56,450 nt of DNA, taken from contig CALDLA010000129.1 of assembly GCA_937898415.1 (NCBI GenBank), positions 1-56,450 of the forward strand, read 5' to 3'. The position numbers and the translations under genes are program-made. Of the stretch, positions 51,954 through 56,450 are shown in pieces. Under the pieces are notes generated by a model. It saw nothing but the letters and a program-made list of their open reading frames with translations. It was not told where the DNA came from and ran no database searches. Numbering within the stretch: the first letter of the stretch is position 1; every line of letters starts with the position of its first letter. This DNA comes from an uncultured Prevotellaceae bacterium. GTDB taxonomy: Bacteria > Bacteroidota > Bacteroidia > Bacteroidales > Bacteroidaceae.

Positions 51954-53113
51954 AGTCGCTTCAGAGCCAGTATCGTTATGTCGTCGCTTTGGTCTGCTTC
52001 ACCGGCAAAGGCCGAGACGCTGGCCTTGATGTCGTCAACCGTCTGCTGACAGTTCTGTGAGGTGGTTCCGGCGAGTGTCTGTTCCAGACGGCCTTCGCCG
52101 TAGGCCTCGAAGGCGGGATTGATGGCTTCCGTCACGCCGTCGGTGAAGAGTACCAGCTTGTCGCCCTTCTCCAACTGCAGGGTGCCGTCATGATAGTCCA
52201 CGCCGTTGATGGCACCTACCATCGGGTCGTTGGTGAGGGGCACCAAGCTTACCTCGCCGTTACGCTTCAGGACGTAGGGCGGATTGTGTCCGGCGTTACA
52301 GTAGGTCACCTCGCCCGTCGTCACATTCAGGATGCCGTAGAACACGGTGACAAACATACAGTCGACCGACTCGTCTGACAACAGCCTGTTGGAGTAGGAA
52401 ATACATTCCGATGGCTTTCCGCCATGGATGCCCGTTGCCCGTATCAGCGTCCGGCTGACGGCCATGAAGATGGCAGCGGGAATACCCTTGCCGCTGACGT
52501 CGGCCATGACAAAGCCAATGCGGTCGTCATCAATGCGGAAGAAGTCATAGAAGTCGCCGCCGACATCCTTGGCGGGGGTCATCGAGGCGGCAATGTCTAT
52601 CTGGTCGGCCAGGTCGGGGAACGGCGGGAACACCCTCGGCAGGATGGCCTGCTGTATCTCACTGGCAATGGCCAGGTCGCCCTTCAGCGACTCCAACTGC
52701 GAGTGCTCGGCCTGCGACTGGTGGACATACCCAATCTGCTCAATGGCCTTCTCGATGGTCACGCTCAGGTCGTCCAGGTCGATAGGCTTCGTGGCAAAGT
52801 CGAAGGCACCGTTATTCATGGCCTGGCGGATGTTGCCCATGTCCCCGTAGGCCGAGACCATGATGACCTTCAGCGCGGGGTTGCGCATCTCGTTGAGCTT
52901 GGCCAGCAGGGTGAGTCCGTCCATCTCGGGCATGTTGATGTCCGACAGGATGATTTCAATGTCGGGGTGCTTCACCATCATGGTCAGCGCCTCCAAACCG
53001 TTATGGGCGAATACGAATTCGTACTCGCCCTTACGGATCTTCCTTCTAAAGTATTGTGTCAACAGCAACTCGAGATCCATCTCGTCGTCGACACTCAGAA
53101 TCTTAATTGGCAT
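51950..53113 (-). CDS. Response regulator with SpoIIE/PP2C phosphatase output
   Basis: 387 residues. Receiver domain (1-125) with acidic pocket Asp9-Asp10, phosphoacceptor Asp58 (LSDINMPEMDG) and Lys109. A short linker follows, then an RsbU/SpoIIE-type PPM phosphatase (about 150-387) with metal motifs AKDVGGDFYD, VMADVSGKG, and LFTDGVTEA with a final SDDIT. Such proteins usually dephosphorylate a STAS anti-anti-sigma factor, but no STAS or RsbW-like kinase gene is in the window. First gene of the six-gene unit, 39 bp after hppA with a repeat tract in the gap. Confidence 0.95.
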   Translation of the reverse strand: MPIKILSVDDEMDLELLLTQYFRRKIRKGEYEFVFAHNGLEALTMMVKHPDIEIILSDINMPEMDGLTLLAKLNEMRNPALKVIMVSAYGDMGNIRQAMNNGAFDFATKPIDLDDLSVTIEKAIEQIGYVHQSQAEHSQLESLKGDLAIASEIQQAILPRVFPPFPDLADQIDIAASMTPAKDVGGDFYDFFRIDDDRIGFVMADVSGKGIPAAIFMAVSRTLIRATGIHGGKPSECISYSNRLLSDESVDCMFVTVFYGILNVTTGEVTYCNAGHNPPYVLKRNGEVSLVPLTNDPMVGAINGVDYHDGTLQLEKGDKLVLFTDGVTEAINPAFEAYGEGRLEQTLAGTTSQNCQQTVDDIKASVSAFAGEADQSDDITILALKRL

Positions 53114-53119
53114 TATTTC

Positions 53120-53154
53120 AATTTACTATTTGATAATTTACTATTTGACAATTT
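53120..53154. repeat. 7/8-bp repeat tract between hppA and the SpoIIE gene
   Basis: AATTTACTATTTGAT then AATTTACTATTTGAC (two 15-bp units, each a 7- plus 8-bp pair), followed by AATTT. It fills the gap and reaches the hppA stop region. Confidence 0.75.
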
Positions 53155-55360
53155 AAGCAAATGCGATAGTCAGTCCGGCCATGACGATGGAGACCATCGA
53201 CATGAGCTTGATGAGGATGTTCAGCGACGGACCGCTGGTGTCCTTGAACGGGTCGCCCACGGTGTCACCCACGACGGTGGCCTTGTGACATTCAGAACCC
53301 TTGCCGCCGAAGTTACCTTCCTCGACCATCTTCTTGGCGTTGTCCCAGGCACCGCCGGCATTAGCCATGAAGACTGCCAGCGTGAAGCCAGCCGTCAGAC
53401 CGCCCACGAGCAAGCCCATGACACCGGCCACGCCGAGCAGACAACCTACGACGATGGGGATGGCAATGGCCAAGAGCGACGGGAAAATCATCTCCTTCTG
53501 GGCTGACAGGGTCGAGATTTCCACGCAACGGCTGTAGTCGGGCGTACCGGTTCCTTCGAGGATACCCTTGATCTCACGGAACTGACGGCGCACCTCTTCG
53601 ACCATGCTTTGGGCAGCACGACCGACGGCACCCATCGTCAGACCGCAGAACAGGAAGGCAGCCATACCGCCGATGAAGGCTCCTACGAGCACCTTGGGGT
53701 TCATCAGGTTCACCTGGAAGAACTCCATGAACTGCACCATGTCGGCGGTCTCAGGATTAAAGACGTTGCCGGCGTTATCGATGAAGGTCTGACCATGCTC
53801 AACGGCACGGGCCATCGCAATCTTGATTTCCTCCACATACGAGGCCAGCAGGGCCAGCGCCGTCAGGGCAGCAGAGCCAATAGCGAAGCCCTTACCCGTG
53901 GCAGCGGTCGTGTTGCCGAGGGCATCGAGGGCATCGGTGCGCTGACGGACCTCAGGCTCCAGTTCACTCATCTCAGCGTTACCGCCGGCATTGTCGGCAA
54001 TGGGACCGTAGGCGTCGGTTGCCAACGTGATGCCTAATGTCGAGAGCATACCCACAGCAGCGATACCAATACCATAGAGACCGCGCGACATCGAAGAGGC
54101 TGTCATCGACAGGTCAAAACCGTTGGCGCAGAGATAGGAGAGCATGATGGCTACGGAGATGGTGACCACAGGAATCATGGTCGAAATCATACCCGTACCG
54201 ATACCTTTTATAATAACGGTGGCAGCACCCGTCTGCGACGAGGCGGCAATGTCCTGCGTCGGCTTGTAGGAGTGCGAAGTGTAATACTCCGTTCCCTGTC
54301 CGATGATGACACCGGCACAGAGGCCCGTGATGACGGAGAACGAAACGCCCACCCAGTTCTCAATCTGGAAGAGGTACAATATAATAAAGGTGGCAACGGC
54401 TATCAGCACGGCTGAGACATTCGTGCCGAGTGACAGCGACTTCAGTAGTTCCTTCATGCCTGCGCCCTCCTTGGTACGAACCAGGAAGATGCCGATGAGC
54501 GACAGGAAGATACCCACGGCAGCGATAATCATCGGAGCGATGACAGCCTTCAGCTGCATCTCACCATTCATGGCAAACGCCGTAGCACCAAGGGCAGCCG
54601 TCGACAGGATACTGCCGCAGTAGCTCTCGTAGAGGTCGGCACCCATACCGGCCACGTCACCTACATTGTCACCCACGTTATCGGCAATGGTAGCAGGATT
54701 GCGGGGATCGTCCTCAGGAATATTCTGCTCCACCTTACCCACCAGGTCGGCGCCTACGTCGGCAGCCTTGGTATAGATACCGCCACCGACACGGGCAAAC
54801 AGGGCCTGCGTCGAGGCACCCATACCGAAGGTCAGCATCGTGGTGGTGATGGTGATGAGCGAGATTCCTGTGCCGGGATAGAAGGCTGACAGGATGAGGA
54901 ACCACATGGCAATATCAAGCAGGCCGAGACCTACCACCGTCAGACCCATGACGGCACCCGAGCGGAAGGCGATCTTCAGACCGCGGTTCAACCCCTGACG
55001 GGCACCGTTGGCCGTACGGCCGCTGGCGTAGGTAGCGGTCTTCATACCGAAGAAACCAGCCAGTCCGCTGAAGAAACCGCCCGTCAGGAAGGCTACGGGC
55101 ACCCACGGATTCTGCACGTGGAGCACGTAGGCCATGAAGGCAAAGATGACGGCGAGCACTACAAAGACGATGGTGACCACCTTGTACTGTTGTTTCAGAT
55201 AGGCCATGGCACCGCGACGTACATGACCAGCAATCTCTCTCATTCTCGGCGTACCTTCGTCCTCGCCCATCATCTGACGGAAGAAGAACCACGCCATGCT
55301 CAGTGCAACCACCGATGCGACGGGCACAAGCCAAAAAGCTACAGGAATATTCATTGACAT
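53153..55360 (-). CDS. hppA: Membrane-bound ion-pumping pyrophosphatase
   Basis: 735 residues, about 16 helices. Hydrolyses pyrophosphate to pump H+ and/or Na+. The catalytic loop DVGADLVGKVEQNIPEDD is followed by NVGDNVGDVAGMGADL. GNTTAATGKGFAIGSAA has Ala and Gly at the two positions that are Lys and Thr in K+-independent enzymes, so this is the K+-dependent class, many of which pump Na+ or both ions. Start at 55360 (MSMNIPVAF) or two residues in. Its own promoter is at 55386-55418, and the signalling/NRPS unit may be read from it. Confidence 0.96.
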   Translation of the reverse strand: MSMNIPVAFWLVPVASVVALSMAWFFFRQMMGEDEGTPRMREIAGHVRRGAMAYLKQQYKVVTIVFVVLAVIFAFMAYVLHVQNPWVPVAFLTGGFFSGLAGFFGMKTATYASGRTANGARQGLNRGLKIAFRSGAVMGLTVVGLGLLDIAMWFLILSAFYPGTGISLITITTTMLTFGMGASTQALFARVGGGIYTKAADVGADLVGKVEQNIPEDDPRNPATIADNVGDNVGDVAGMGADLYESYCGSILSTAALGATAFAMNGEMQLKAVIAPMIIAAVGIFLSLIGIFLVRTKEGAGMKELLKSLSLGTNVSAVLIAVATFIILYLFQIENWVGVSFSVITGLCAGVIIGQGTEYYTSHSYKPTQDIAASSQTGAATVIIKGIGTGMISTMIPVVTISVAIMLSYLCANGFDLSMTASSMSRGLYGIGIAAVGMLSTLGITLATDAYGPIADNAGGNAEMSELEPEVRQRTDALDALGNTTAATGKGFAIGSAALTALALLASYVEEIKIAMARAVEHGQTFIDNAGNVFNPETADMVQFMEFFQVNLMNPKVLVGAFIGGMAAFLFCGLTMGAVGRAAQSMVEEVRRQFREIKGILEGTGTPDYSRCVEISTLSAQKEMIFPSLLAIAIPIVVGCLLGVAGVMGLLVGGLTAGFTLAVFMANAGGAWDNAKKMVEEGNFGGKGSECHKATVVGDTVGDPFKDTSGPSLNILIKLMSMVSIVMAGLTIAFA

Positions 55361-55385
55361 ATTTAGTTTTGGTTACTTTCTCCGT

Positions 55386-55418
55386 GCAAAAGTACGGAAA
55401 AATTTTCTAAATCCCAAA
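55386..55418 (-). promoter_or_regulatory. Promoter of hppA
   Basis: Minus strand TTTG (55415-55418), a 20-bp spacer, TACTTTTGC (55386-55394). It may also serve the downstream six-gene unit, as no clear promoter was seen in the 39-bp gap. Confidence 0.75.
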
Positions 55419-55426
55419 TTTTTTTG

Positions 55427-55435
55427 TAACTTTGC
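55427..55435 (+). promoter_or_regulatory. -7 element of the ATP-grasp-like gene
   Basis: TAACTTTGC, an exact TAnnTTTG match, 13 bases before the ATG at 55449. The -33 position is only T-rich. Confidence 0.55.
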
Positions 55436-55448
55436 ACAAAAATAACTA

Positions 55449-56450
55449 ATGACGCTACATATTTTCAATCCGGAACACGACATTGCACTGGCTTCAGGGC
55501 TGTCGAACTTCACGGCTCCCCACGCCGGACGACAACTGCGCCACGACCTGGGATTCCTACCTGCCATCTGGGCGCAGGAGGGCGATGTGGTGTTGGTCGA
55601 CGACGTCGAACAGGCACAGCGGGCGTGGAAGAAAATGAGTCATCGGATGGCTACCCTCCTGGGGACTGAGCGTTTGCCCGGAGCAAATCCCGAGTTTGCT
55701 CCGACTAAACCGGGAGTTTGCTCCGGACAAACTCCACTCGTGGAGCCATGGGGTTGGAACAGTGCCCTTAGAGCGCAACTTATCAGATTAGGAATCAACG
55801 AATTACAGCTTCCCAATCTACCCATGCTGGAGACCATCCGGAATTTGTCTCATCGACACACGGCAGCCCTGCTGTTGCCGAAGCTCCGAATGGAGGGTAC
55901 GGTGGGCGAAATGTTCGAATGTAGAACCCGCGACGAGGTGGAGGAACTGCTGGCCCGTTACGGTCAGTTGGTGCTGAAGGCTCCGTGGTCGTCGAGTGGT
56001 CGCGGCCTGCGCTTCCTCTCGGTCGGCCGTACGCCCTTCGAACAGCAGGCAGGCTGGTTCCGCAACGTCGTCGAGGCACAGGGCTGCGTCATGGTGGAGC
56101 CTCATTATAATAAGGTGAAGGACTTCGGCATGGAGTTTTACTCCGACGGGGAGGGCTGTGTCAGTTATCTCGGACTGTCGCTCTTCCACACGGCCAACGG
56201 TGCCTACACGGGTAACATCCTGGCTACAGAAAAGGTGAAGCGCGAGATGCTCAGCCGCTACCTATCAACGACTTTACTGGACGCTGTCCAGGAAAAAATC
56301 TGTCAAGAGACCGCCCAGCTGTTCCACGGGAAATACCGCGGGCACTTCGGCATCGACATGATGCTGGTTAACCCTTCACCATTAACCATTAACCATTCAC
56401 CATTAACCATTAACCATTCACCATTAACCATTAACCATTCACCATTAACC
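55449..56450 (+). CDS. ATP-grasp-like conserved protein, 3' end outside the window
   Basis: Open from the ATG (MTLHIFNPEHDIALASGLSN) to the window edge, 334 codons. Features of a conserved Bacteroidales family with an ATP-grasp look: LVLKAPWSSSGRGLRF (ATP-binding loop), VMVEPHYNKVKDFGMEFY, and GKYRGHFGIDMMLV. Function unknown. Two stretches look inserted. Residues about 75-97 (PGANPEFAPTKPGVC...) come from a palindromic GGAGTTTGCTCC-type repeat. From residue 308 the chain becomes PSPLTINHSPLTINHS..., encoded by a heptamer repeat where homologues would continue into the metal-binding end. Divergent from hppA. Confidence 0.8.
   Translation, partial: MTLHIFNPEHDIALASGLSNFTAPHAGRQLRHDLGFLPAIWAQEGDVVLVDDVEQAQRAWKKMSHRMATLLGTERLPGANPEFAPTKPGVCSGQTPLVEPWGWNSALRAQLIRLGINELQLPNLPMLETIRNLSHRHTAALLLPKLRMEGTVGEMFECRTRDEVEELLARYGQLVLKAPWSSSGRGLRFLSVGRTPFEQQAGWFRNVVEAQGCVMVEPHYNKVKDFGMEFYSDGEGCVSYLGLSLFHTANGAYTGNILATEKVKREMLSRYLSTTLLDAVQEKICQETAQLFHGKYRGHFGIDMMLVNPSPLTINHSPLTINHSPLTINHSPLT
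55675..55745. repeat. Palindromic repeat inside the ATP-grasp-like gene
   Basis: GAGTTTGCTCCG occurs at 55692 and 55714 (22-bp period), with inverted copies GGAGCAAA (55680-55687) and CAAACTCC (55728-55735). GGAGCAAA and TTTGCTCC can form an 8-bp stem. It is translated in frame. Confidence 0.7.
56373..56450. repeat. Translated heptamer repeat at the window edge
   Basis: At least eleven 7-bp units in the pattern CCATTAA, CCATTAA, CCATTCA, giving 21-bp units at 56379-56399, 56400-56420 and 56421-56441, then a partial one. Each encodes PLTINHS. It runs off the window. Confidence 0.95.

Overview
The window comes from a Bacteroidota chromosome, most likely Prevotellaceae (Prevotella, Segatella or Xylanibacter type). 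The signs are the promoter form TTTG-(19-20)-TAnnTTTG in front of many genes, the gene order rnfBCDGEA, the linked pairs fmt/rpe and menA/truA, Prevotella-style C-terminal tails on secreted enzymes, and lipoproteins of Bacteroidales type. No tRNA, rRNA operon or CRISPR array is visible.

Layout. Positions 1-2375 are an AT-richer foreign segment next to the 3' end of guaA: one coiled-coil gene and a broken tyrosine recombinase, i.e. the edge of a genomic island. Positions 2376-10080 hold guaA, a sugar-phosphate nucleotidyltransferase and a complete Rnf ferredoxin:NAD+ oxidoreductase operon headed by a shortened RseC-like gene. Positions 10225-17214 hold small hypothetical genes, a BrkB-type membrane protein, RNase P RNA, a C69 dipeptidase, a GHMP-kinase/nucleotidyltransferase fusion and an ECF sigma factor. 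Positions 17218-24575 hold rpe, two short unlisted small proteins, fmt, a GH30 enzyme and a DUF4450-type glycosidase. A promoter plus terminator with no ORF between them (about 24627-24721) suggests a small RNA. Positions 24861-39185 are largely housekeeping: hisS-purA-fur, menA-truA-transporter, an HD hydrolase with an aminotransferase, a J-domain protein, LacI/uxaA, and thiE-prs-lipoprotein-ispE. After an AAA ATPase comes the most unusual block.

The main candidate system is a tightly packed minus-strand six-gene unit (53113 down to 40493): receiver-SpoIIE phosphatase, membrane-anchored coiled-coil/beta-propeller protein, periplasmic-propeller sensor kinase, soluble histidine kinase, single-module NRPS (C-A-T-TE), and TonB-dependent receptor. 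Four of the five junctions are 4-bp overlaps or a 3-bp gap, and the fifth is 21 bp. The large sensor has Asp where the phosphoacceptor His should be, and the small kinase has the His but no sensor, so the two look complementary. The NRPS thioesterase has Cys in place of Ser. My reading is a sense-make-transport circuit for an amino-acid-derived small molecule; the function is inference. A K+-dependent-type membrane pyrophosphatase lies just upstream and may be co-transcribed.

A second theme is a dispersed family of 7-bp tandem repeats. Six tracts sit just before start codons in tandem gene junctions, and three lie in frame inside conserved genes (guaA, fmt and the ATP-grasp-like gene at the right edge). 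In the last, every third heptamer carries the one base change that avoids a stop codon. Other notable items are a hairpin that would hide the Shine-Dalgarno sequence of the J-domain gene and a natural Walker B Glu-to-Gln change in the AAA ATPase.
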